Shown: positions 57,605-64,000 of the stretch, in pieces
How the letters are laid out: each line of letters begins with the position of its first letter
Numbering within the stretch: position 1 is the first letter of the stretch
Assembly (NCBI RefSeq): GCF_044227025.1
Contig: NZ_JBGAFX010000002.1
Location: 186,001-250,000, forward strand
DNA length: 64,000 nt
DNA from: Dokdonella_A sp044227025
GTDB taxonomy: Bacteria > Pseudomonadota > Gammaproteobacteria > Xanthomonadales > Rhodanobacteraceae
Reading direction: 5' to 3'
Made by a program: the position numbers and the translations under genes
The notes under the pieces: generated by a model
The model's database searches: none
Seen by the model: the letters and a program-made list of their open reading frames with translations, nothing else
Told to the model about the DNA's origin: nothing

Positions 57605-58324
57605 ATGCGCATCGAGCAGCAGCCGGCCTATGTCCTGCATGCGCGCGCGTACCGCGAAACCTCGCTCTTGCTCGAACTGTTCACGCGCGACCACGGGCGC
57701 GTGGGCGTCGTCGCGCGAGGCGTGCGACGCGAGCGCAGCCGGATACCGCGCGGCGTGCTGCAGCCGTTGCAGCCGCTGCTGCTCGACTGGAGCGCATCTG
57801 GCGAGCTCGGCACCCTGATTGGCGCCGAGGCGGCCAGCACGCCGTTCGCGCTATCCGGCGAAGCCTTGCTTTCGGCAATCTATCTCAATGAACTCGTGCT
57901 GCGGCTCAGCGGGCGTGGCGATCCGCACCCCGCCGCGTTCGGCGCGTATGCCGACTGCCTCGCTCGTCTCGCAACCGGGACGGGGATCGGCTGGACCTTG
58001 CGCCGCTTCGAACGTGACCTGCTGGCGGATCTCGGGTACGCGCTGCTGCTGGACCGCTGCGCGACGGGTGACGCGATCGAGCCGCACGCAGACTATGGCT
58101 ACGATGCGGAAGCGGGTCCGGTCGAATGGCGCGCCGGATCCAAGATGCAGCGCATCCGTGGCAGCGCGTTGCTCGCGCTCGATCGCGACGAGGCACCGGC
58201 GGCAGAGCAGCTTGCGCAGCTGCGGCGGCTTATGCGCAGCCTGATCCGCCACCATCTTGGCGGCGAGCTGAATGCGTGGTCGATGACTGCGGCTGCCGCG
58301 GGTGGGTCGCGATCGTCAACCTGA
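57605..58324 (+). CDS. recO: DNA repair protein RecO
   Basis: 239 aa. It works with RecF and RecR to load RecA onto SSB-coated ssDNA gaps. The N-terminal OB fold (PAYVLHARAYRETSLLLELFTRDHGRVGVVARGVRRERS) and the helical domain (SGEALLSAIYLNELVLRLSGRGDPHPAAFGAY, LRRFERDLLADLGYAL) are typical. The zinc-binding cysteines of some RecO proteins are absent, as in E. coli. pdxJ, the usual next gene, is missing: the stop overlaps the convergent REC-HPt gene by 9 bp. Confidence 0.95.
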   Translation: MRIEQQPAYVLHARAYRETSLLLELFTRDHGRVGVVARGVRRERSRIPRGVLQPLQPLLLDWSASGELGTLIGAEAASTPFALSGEALLSAIYLNELVLRLSGRGDPHPAAFGAYADCLARLATGTGIGWTLRRFERDLLADLGYALLLDRCATGDAIEPHADYGYDAEAGPVEWRAGSKMQRIRGSALLALDRDEAPAAEQLAQLRRLMRSLIRHHLGGELNAWSMTAAAAGGSRSST

Positions 58325-59017
58325 AAGGCGCTGGCGGGTCCGCGCGCTGACTTCGAGCAAGGTCGCGACCGCCGTCGCCGGCCATTCCGCTCCATCCAGC
58401 AGGGTGCGCACCGCAGATATGGCGCGCAAAAGTGCGGGCGCGCCGCAGAAGCCAGCGGATGCTTCGAGGCGATGCAGCCGCTCGCACAGTGCGGCCTTGT
58501 CGTTGCCGGCGGTGAACGCGGCGATCTGTGCGGGCAATCCTTCGAGCTCCGCCGAGAACAGGCCGCGCAGCGAAGCGACGATACCTTCATCGCCGCCGGC
58601 CGCTCGCAGCGCCTGCGCGTCATCGAGATCAGGCGCCGGAACCGGTTCGCGCAGGTGATGCGCGAGTGCCTTGCGCAACGCATCCGCGCCGATCGGCTTC
58701 GGCAGCACGTCGGCGAATCCTGCCGCACGCAGCCGCGCGATCGCAGCGGCATCGTCTGCTGCGGTGGTCGCGAGTGCAATCGCGGAGCGCGAGGGACCCG
58801 GCTGCGCGCGCAACTGGGCGAGCACCTCGCAGCCGTCCAGGCCCGGCATGCGTGCATCCAGCAGCAGCAGGTCGAACGCGGAGGTTCGACCATGGCGCAA
58901 CGCGGCGTTCCCGTCCTCCGCGGCGACGCAGTCGTAGCCGCCTGCAGCGAGTGCTTCGACGAGGAACCGCAGGCTCAGCGGATTATCGTCGGCGATCAGG
59001 ATCAGGGCTTGGTTCAC
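58316..59017 (-). CDS. Orphan response regulator with C-terminal HPt domain
   Basis: 233 aa from GTG 59017; the start is not firm, as the frame is open further upstream. A receiver (ALILIADDNPLSLRFLVEAL, phosphoacceptor Asp in LLLLDARMPGLDG, Lys in LPKPIGAD) is joined to a histidine phosphotransfer domain with a candidate His in CERLHRLEASAGFCGAPALL. It has no kinase or output domain, so it would act as a relay or phosphate sink. No cognate kinase gene is adjacent; the nearest kinase in the window is RpfC, about 47 kb away. Confidence 0.85.
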   Translation of the reverse strand: MNQALILIADDNPLSLRFLVEALAAGGYDCVAAEDGNAALRHGRTSAFDLLLLDARMPGLDGCEVLAQLRAQPGPSRSAIALATTAADDAAAIARLRAAGFADVLPKPIGADALRKALAHHLREPVPAPDLDDAQALRAAGGDEGIVASLRGLFSAELEGLPAQIAAFTAGNDKAALCERLHRLEASAGFCGAPALLRAISAVRTLLDGAEWPATAVATLLEVSARTRQRLSG

Positions 59018-59060
59018 GCGACACACGCGCAACAAGGACGATGAGGCAGAATGGGCGCCG

Positions 59061-61874
59061 ATGCCGACTTCGTCAATGCCGACCACTTCAAGATTGGTTG
59101 CCCGGTTCGTGGCGGCAATCTTCATGCTGGCCATCGCGGGCAATGCTGGGGCGCGAACGCTGGCGCTGCAGGTGGAGCGCGTGATCGACCCACGCGTCTC
59201 GGTCGAGCAGCTGCATCTGGAGTTGGCCGACGGCACGAGCCCGACGCTTGCAATTTCGGCCGATCATGCCGCCAGCAAGCAACTGGGGTTGTCCGGGCGC
59301 GTCGACTGGTCCTGTCGCCTGCAGCAGCAGGCAGGCGCGCTCGCTTGCAGCGGGCCGGCGCGCCTGCGCGATGGGGAAACCGAGAACGTCGCCGAACTGG
59401 CGGCGCGCATTGCCAACGGCAGGATCGACCTGTCGCTGACCCGTGATGGCGCCCATGTGACGCTGAGCCTGCCGCTCGACCCGACCGCGCCGGTCAACGC
59501 CGGCCTGCAGCATGTTCCGGCGGCATGGCTGGCGCGTCCGCTGGATGAGTTCTGGCCCGGAGGCGAGCTGCGCGCGGGCACGATCGACCTGACCGCGTCG
59601 TTGCCGGGCGCCGGCGGAATGGATGCGCAGTTCTCTGGCGAGGATCTCGTGTTCAACACGAACGACGGCGCCGTTTCCGGTGTGGGCGTCTCGTTGCGCG
59701 GACAGGTGGCGACATCGATGGTCGATGTCGCGACGCGGGTGCGCGCGAACGCGCGCATCGGCGCGGGCGTGTTGCGGGCTGGCGCCCTGCGGATCGAGTT
59801 CCCGCTGGAAGGCGTGGACGTGGATCTGGATGCGCGTACCGCGGCCGATGGCCGCTGGGACGTCGAACGCTTCGGGTGGCGCGATCCGGGTGCGCTGGAA
59901 TTCGAATCGAGCGGCGTGCTTGATACCGCTGCCGTGGCACCGCTGCGATCCCTCACGGTTGCAAAGGCGAGCCTGGTTTTTCCACTCGCGACGCAGCGCT
60001 ATGCCGCCCCCCTGTTCGCCGCGCATGGGCTCGCCGACCTGAGCGTGAGTGGTCGCCTCGACGGCAGCGCCGAGGTCGATGTGAACGGCTTGCGTCGTCT
60101 CGCACTGCAAACTCCAGGGCTGGAATTGCGGGATGCCGCGCGTTCGGTTTCAGTGCAGGCGCTTGCGGGTGGCCTCGACTGGGCGGCGACGGGCGAGGGC
60201 GAGGTGACGCGGATTGGCTGGCGCAAGGCGAACATCGCCGGCGTCACGATCGGGGCCAGCAGTTCGCAATGGCAGTCGCACGACGGCGCGCTGCGATTGC
60301 GCTCTGCGCTGCGCCTGCCTGCCTTCGGTGGCAGCATCGAGTTGCGTGACACGCTGCTGGCTCCGTTCGCGAGCGGAGGCGCGCATGCGACCAGCAAGTT
60401 CGTGCTGCACGATCTTGGCCATGACAGCAGCGACGGCTCGCTCGCTGCGGCGCACGTTGCAGCACGCGGCGAGTTGCAGCTGGATGCAGCTGCTGACGGT
60501 CCGCGCATCCGGATGGAGGCGAGGGTGGAGGCCGGCGAGGCACTGGTCGGGCCGGTGTACGCGAAGTTCCCGGCCAGCGGGATCGGTACCGCGCTCGACC
60601 TCGCCATCGTCGGCGATCGCTGGCGCATCGCACGCTTCGACTGGGATGACCCCGGCGTGCTGGAACTGACCGCGAGCGGCGAATGGCTTGCGCAGGCGAC
60701 CGCCGTGCAATCGCTGCAACTCGATCTGCGTCGGGCGCAGCTCGCGACCGCGCTGCCGCGTTATGCATCCAGCTGGCTTTCGACCAAGGGTTACGCCGAA
60801 CTCACGGCGCAGGGTTCGATCGGCGGCACGCTGACGCTGAGCGAGGGCAAGCCGCAGCGATTCGAACTGCACGCGGACGAGGTTGCCGTGCACGACGGTC
60901 GCGGTCGTTTTGCGCTCGATGGCCTCGACGGCGGAATCGACTGGGATCTCGCCTCGGAACGTCCGGCAACGACGCTCGGCTGGCGCGCTGCCGAATTGTT
61001 CCGCATTCCACTGGGGGCAGCCCGCGCACACCTGCAATCGCTGGCTGGCGCGATCACGCTGGCCGAGCCACTCGCGGTGGACGTGCTCGGCGGGCAGGCA
61101 AAGCTCGAGCGTTTCAGCGCGCAACCGCGTTCGCCACGCGGCGATCGCTATGCGGGATCCTTCGCGCTGGCAGGCATCGAGATGGCGCAGATTTCCAACG
61201 CATTCGGCTGGCCGAGCTTTCCTGGCAAGCTTTCCGGTGGCATCCCGGAAATCGAGTTCGCCGGCGATCGCATCGAGTTCCATGGTGGCCTCGACCTGTA
61301 CGTCTTCGATGGCCATCTCGGCGTCAGCGGACTCGCGCTCGAGCGGCCGTTCGGTGTCGCGCCGTCGGTCGCGGGGGATGTGCATTTCGAGAATCTCGAC
61401 CTGCAGCAGGTGACCAGCGCGTTCTCGTTCGGCGGCATGAGCGGTCGCCTGTTCGGCACGATCGGCGCCCTGCGACTGGTCGATTGGGGTCCGGTTGCGT
61501 TCGATGCATGGCTGCGCACGGATGGCGGCGGGCGCATGAGCTACAAGGCGGTCAACGATCTCACCGCCATCGGTGGCGGTGGCGGCCTGTCGGCGAGCCT
61601 GCAGACGATGGCGCTGAAGATCTTCGACACTTTCGGCTACCGCCGCCTCGGCATCCGCTGCCGCTTGCGCGACGAAGTCTGCGCCATGGGCGGCATCGAT
61701 CCGCTGCCGGTCGCGGGTACCGGCGTCGATTCATCCGCAGCCGGCTACACTATCGTCGAAGGCTCGGGCGTTCCGCGCATCAGCATCGTCGGCCATCGCC
61801 GCCGTGTGGACTGGCCCACCCTCGTGCGCCGCCTGCAGGAGGCGACGCAGGGGCAGGGGCCGGTGATCGAATGA
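59061..61874 (+). CDS. ydbH: YdbH-family envelope protein (AsmA-like)
   Basis: 937 aa. It has a hydrophobic N-terminal segment (RLVARFVAAIFMLAIAG), then repeated beta-strand blocks rich in short hydrophobic/polar alternation, and the C-terminal dicarboxylate-transport-like region of YdbH (DVHFENLDLQQVTSAFSFGGMSGRLFGTIGALRLVDWGPVAFDAWLRTDGGGRMSYKAVNDL in total, about residues 775-835). In E. coli YdbH is one of three redundant bridge proteins (with YhdP and TamB) needed for phospholipid movement to the outer membrane and works with YnbE. The adjacent downstream YdbL-like gene supports the assignment. A start at ATG 59076 is also possible. Confidence 0.82.
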   Translation: MPTSSMPTTSRLVARFVAAIFMLAIAGNAGARTLALQVERVIDPRVSVEQLHLELADGTSPTLAISADHAASKQLGLSGRVDWSCRLQQQAGALACSGPARLRDGETENVAELAARIANGRIDLSLTRDGAHVTLSLPLDPTAPVNAGLQHVPAAWLARPLDEFWPGGELRAGTIDLTASLPGAGGMDAQFSGEDLVFNTNDGAVSGVGVSLRGQVATSMVDVATRVRANARIGAGVLRAGALRIEFPLEGVDVDLDARTAADGRWDVERFGWRDPGALEFESSGVLDTAAVAPLRSLTVAKASLVFPLATQRYAAPLFAAHGLADLSVSGRLDGSAEVDVNGLRRLALQTPGLELRDAARSVSVQALAGGLDWAATGEGEVTRIGWRKANIAGVTIGASSSQWQSHDGALRLRSALRLPAFGGSIELRDTLLAPFASGGAHATSKFVLHDLGHDSSDGSLAAAHVAARGELQLDAAADGPRIRMEARVEAGEALVGPVYAKFPASGIGTALDLAIVGDRWRIARFDWDDPGVLELTASGEWLAQATAVQSLQLDLRRAQLATALPRYASSWLSTKGYAELTAQGSIGGTLTLSEGKPQRFELHADEVAVHDGRGRFALDGLDGGIDWDLASERPATTLGWRAAELFRIPLGAARAHLQSLAGAITLAEPLAVDVLGGQAKLERFSAQPRSPRGDRYAGSFALAGIEMAQISNAFGWPSFPGKLSGGIPEIEFAGDRIEFHGGLDLYVFDGHLGVSGLALERPFGVAPSVAGDVHFENLDLQQVTSAFSFGGMSGRLFGTIGALRLVDWGPVAFDAWLRTDGGGRMSYKAVNDLTAIGGGGGLSASLQTMALKIFDTFGYRRLGIRCRLRDEVCAMGGIDPLPVAGTGVDSSAAGYTIVEGSGVPRISIVGHRRRVDWPTLVRRLQEATQGQGPVIE

Positions 61875-61894
61875 CCATCGTACGAGGAACAGCC

Positions 61895-62488
61895 ATGCGC
61901 AAACCGCTGAAGTGGATCACGCTCGCCGCCCTGCTCGCATTGCCGGTCGCCTGCGTCACGATCAACGTCTATTTCCCCGAAGCGGCCGCGCAGAAGGCCG
62001 CCGAGCAGTTCGTCGACAAGGTCATCGGCAGCCAGGCGAAGGATGTGGCGCCACCGGTCGAACAGCCACCACTGGGCACGTCGCCGGGCGCGATGCTGCT
62101 CGATCTGGTGATTCCGAGTGCCTATGCGCAATCGGCCGACATCAACATCCAGACGCCGCAGATCCAGGCGATCCAGTCGCGCATGCGCGATCGATTCGCG
62201 AACGTGCTTGCGAAGTATTGCGCGAGTGGCGCGGTCGGTTTCACGCGCGATGGTCTCGTCGCGGTGCGCGATGCGGCGAAGGTGCCGCTGGCGGATCGTG
62301 CCGGGGTCAACGCCGCCGTCGCCGACGAGAACCGCGATCGCCAGGCGGTCTATCGCGAGATCGCGCTCGCGAACGGGCATGCGGAATGGGAAAAGCAGAT
62401 CCAGGGCACGTTCGCCGCGCAATGGATCCAGCAGGCGCACCCGGGCTGGTATTATCAGGACGCGAGCGGCGCCTGGAAGCAGAAGTGA
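61895..62488 (+). CDS. ydbL: YdbL-family lipoprotein (DUF1318), with YnbE-like start
   Basis: 197 aa from ATG 61895, preceded by GAGGAA. A lipoprotein-type signal (MRKPLKWITLAALLALPVAC) gives Cys20 as the acceptor, followed by VTINVYFPEAAAQKAAEQFVDKVIG, a YnbE-like short anchor. From about residue 75 (IPSAYAQSADINIQTPQIQAIQSRMRDRF) to AQWIQQAHPGWYYQDASGAWKQK it is the DUF1318 domain of YdbL. E. coli encodes YnbE and YdbL as two proteins after YdbH; here one gene seems to cover both parts. An internal signal-like AYA-Q suggests processing similar to YdbL. Confidence 0.82.
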   Translation: MRKPLKWITLAALLALPVACVTINVYFPEAAAQKAAEQFVDKVIGSQAKDVAPPVEQPPLGTSPGAMLLDLVIPSAYAQSADINIQTPQIQAIQSRMRDRFANVLAKYCASGAVGFTRDGLVAVRDAAKVPLADRAGVNAAVADENRDRQAVYREIALANGHAEWEKQIQGTFAAQWIQQAHPGWYYQDASGAWKQK

Positions 62489-62565
62489 CGGCGGGATGCC
62501 GTCATGCCGTGCAGTTTATGGATCGCCGCTCCAGGCCAGGGAAATTCAGTCGTCGTCGTAACCCC

Positions 62566-62597
62566 GCGCCCGCCTAGCCAGCGGGCGCTTTCTCTTT
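62566..62597 (+). terminator. Terminator after the ydbH-ydbL unit
   Basis: GCGCCCGC (62566-62573), a 7-nt loop, GCGGGCGC (62581-62588), then TTTCTCTTTT. It is a perfect 8-bp stem with a good T-rich tail, placed only 9 bp before the rlmD start codon. Confidence 0.75.
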
Positions 62598-62605
62598 TGG
62601 ATTCC

Positions 62606-63901
62606 ATGCAAACCATCGAAGTCGACATTACCGACCTTTCCCATGACGGACGCGGCGTCGCGCGCATCGAAGGCAAGACCGTGTTCGTCGCTGGCGCCCT
62701 GCCGGGCGAGCGCGTGCGCCTCGGCCGCGTGCAGCGTCACCGCAACTACGATGAGTCGAAGGCGGAGGAAATTCTTGTCCGTTCACCGCAGCGCGTGGAA
62801 CCGCGCTGCGCGCACTTCGGCACCTGCAGCGGTTGCAGCCTGCAACACCTCTCATCCGAGGCACAGATTGCCGCGAAACAACACGTGCTGGCGGAGAATT
62901 TCGAGCGAATCGGCAAGGTCGAGCCGGAACGCTGGCTCGAACCGCTGACCGGCGAGCCATGGGGCTATCGCCGCAAGGGTCGCCTGTCGGTGAAATGGGT
63001 TGCCAAGAAGGACAAGGTGCTGGTCGGCTTCCGCGAGGAAAACCCGCGCTTCGTCGCCGACCTGGAGCACTGCCATACCCTGCTGCCCGAAGTCGGCGAG
63101 CGGCTCGCCGATCTCGGCACGCTCATCGGCGGCCTGGAAGCGCGCGCGGAAATCGCGCAGATCGAAATCGCCGCCGGTGACGACACGGTGGCACTGACGT
63201 TCCGCAACCTGCGCGCGCTGTCTGACGGCGACCGAGAGGCACTGATCGCGTTCGGCCAGCGTCATCGTCTGGCGATCCTGTTGCAGCCGGGCGGACCGGA
63301 CAGCGTGACGCCGCTGTGGCCGGCCGAGGTGGCGTTGTCGTTCCGCATCCCGGAACACGACATCGACATCGCATTCCGCCCGCTCGACTTCATCCAGGTC
63401 AACGCTGGCATGAACCAGCTGATGATCGCTCGCGCGCTCGCGCTGCTCGACCTGAGGCCGGATGACCACGTGCTGGATCTGTTCTGCGGACTCGGCAATT
63501 TCACCCTGCCAATTGCGCGCAAGGTCGCACAGGTCACTGGCGTCGAGGGCGAGGCCGCGCTGGTCGCGCGCTCGCGCGAGAATGCGGCGCGCAATGGCAT
63601 CGTCAATGCGGAATTCCACGCCGCCGACCTGGCCGCCGACCAGCGCTCGACCGCATGGGCGCAGGCGCGCTGCGACAAGCTGCTTCTCGACCCGCCACGT
63701 TCCGGTGCCGCCGCCGTGCTCGACTACCTGCCACGCAAGGGCACCGGCCGCATCGTCTACGTGTCCTGCCACCCGGGCTCGCTCGCGCGCGACGCCGGCA
63801 CGCTCGTCGCGCAACACGGCTTTCGCCTCGTCGCCGCCGGCGTCATGGACATGTTTCCGCACACCGCCCACGTCGAATCCATTGGCTTGTTCGAGCGTTG
63901 A
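62606..63901 (+). CDS. rlmD: 23S rRNA (uracil-1939-C5)-methyltransferase RlmD
   Basis: 431 aa from ATG 62606 (433 in E. coli). It methylates U1939 of 23S rRNA. An N-terminal TRAM domain (MQTIEVDITDLSHDGRGVARIEGKTVFVAGALPGE) precedes the 4Fe-4S cysteines (CAHFGTCSGCSLQHL and the later CHTLLPE). The SAM-binding motif is VLDLFCGLGNFTLPIA and the catalytic cysteine region VYVSCHPGSLARD. No clear Shine-Dalgarno precedes the ATG; a terminator sits just upstream, so its own promoter is uncertain. Confidence 0.96.
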   Translation: MQTIEVDITDLSHDGRGVARIEGKTVFVAGALPGERVRLGRVQRHRNYDESKAEEILVRSPQRVEPRCAHFGTCSGCSLQHLSSEAQIAAKQHVLAENFERIGKVEPERWLEPLTGEPWGYRRKGRLSVKWVAKKDKVLVGFREENPRFVADLEHCHTLLPEVGERLADLGTLIGGLEARAEIAQIEIAAGDDTVALTFRNLRALSDGDREALIAFGQRHRLAILLQPGGPDSVTPLWPAEVALSFRIPEHDIDIAFRPLDFIQVNAGMNQLMIARALALLDLRPDDHVLDLFCGLGNFTLPIARKVAQVTGVEGEAALVARSRENAARNGIVNAEFHAADLAADQRSTAWAQARCDKLLLDPPRSGAAAVLDYLPRKGTGRIVYVSCHPGSLARDAGTLVAQHGFRLVAAGVMDMFPHTAHVESIGLFER

Positions 63902-64000
63902 TGTTGGAAAGCCGAGAACCTGGAACACCCGCGCACACAGTGCACACGAAGGGAAGGCGTAGAGTATTTTCCGGCATTTTCTTTCTGTGCCCTGTTTGCT
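63902..64000. other. Intergenic tail with repeat-like words
   Basis: No gene is seen. The words AACACCCGCGCACACAGTGC and GTGCCCTGTTTGCT resemble the inverted repeat at 26304-26383, suggesting part of the same dispersed family cut by the window edge. Confidence 0.3.

Overview
This 64 kb window looks like a chromosomal segment from a high-GC gammaproteobacterium of the order Xanthomonadales (Lysobacterales), probably not a close relative of Xanthomonas itself. Three points support this: the intact rpf/DSF gene block in its Xanthomonas-like neighbourhood, gamma-type macro-synteny shared with E. coli, and GC-rich intergenic inverted repeats of the kind common in this order. I see no rRNA, tRNA, CRISPR, prophage or transposase. 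About 58 protein genes are densely packed, and most gaps are under 200 bp.

Layout. 1-8151: carB (3' part), greA, recJ, a small membrane protein, prfB with its programmed +1 frameshift, a BamE-like small protein, and lysS. 8294-18426: the diffusible-signal-factor (DSF) locus. It holds rpfG (HD-GYP phosphodiesterase) and rpfC (hybrid sensor kinase) on +, convergent with rpfF (DSF synthase) on -, then a PilZ-domain gene, rpfB/fadD, a small lipoprotein and acnA (the rpfA position). 18635-20919 (-): nudJ-like, mnmA and hflD, as in E. coli. 21040-24972: clpS-clpA convergent with infA and aat, a compact N-degron module. 25081-33376: a DUF482 protein, trxB, ald, ftsK, a membrane protein, a CBS protein and lolA, following the E. 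coli order aat...trxB-lrp-ftsK-lolA, with ald in the lrp position. 33483-38574: an accessory stretch with a 59-aa membrane protein, an NTF2-like protein, a flavoprotein, a GNAT, a nitrilase-family hydrolase, a PAP2 phosphatase and a glycosyltransferase. 38707-42616: pstC-pstA-pstB-phoU behind a candidate Pho box, with no pstS in the window. 42617-45611 (-): a sterol-desaturase-family protein and a fadJ-like multifunctional beta-oxidation protein. 45734-48879: an unusual two-gene unit, a small protein resembling the N-terminal part of Ycf46 AAA proteins followed by a pseudo-receiver/PAS/GAF/GGDEF/EAL protein. 48943-58324: rpoE-rseA-rseB-degP-lepA-lepB-DUF4845-rnc-era-recO. 58316-63901: an orphan REC-HPt protein (-), a YdbH-YdbL pair and rlmD.

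How it works together. Two regulatory themes stand out. The first is cell-cell signalling through DSF and c-di-GMP: RpfF and RpfB make and turn over the fatty-acid signal, RpfC senses it, RpfG degrades c-di-GMP, and a PilZ protein and a GGDEF-EAL protein are encoded nearby. The second is envelope stress: sigma-E-type promoters (GGAACTA/GGAACTT, 16-nt spacer, TC-rich -10) lie directly before rpoE and degP, and the rpoE promoter lies across the 3' end of the GGDEF-EAL gene. Other notable sequence features are an in-frame, hairpin-bearing insertion in recJ, a PstB signature motif reading LSLGQ, and a perfect 17-bp palindrome before ftsK. Functions are assigned by recognising families from the translated sequence; no database search was run.
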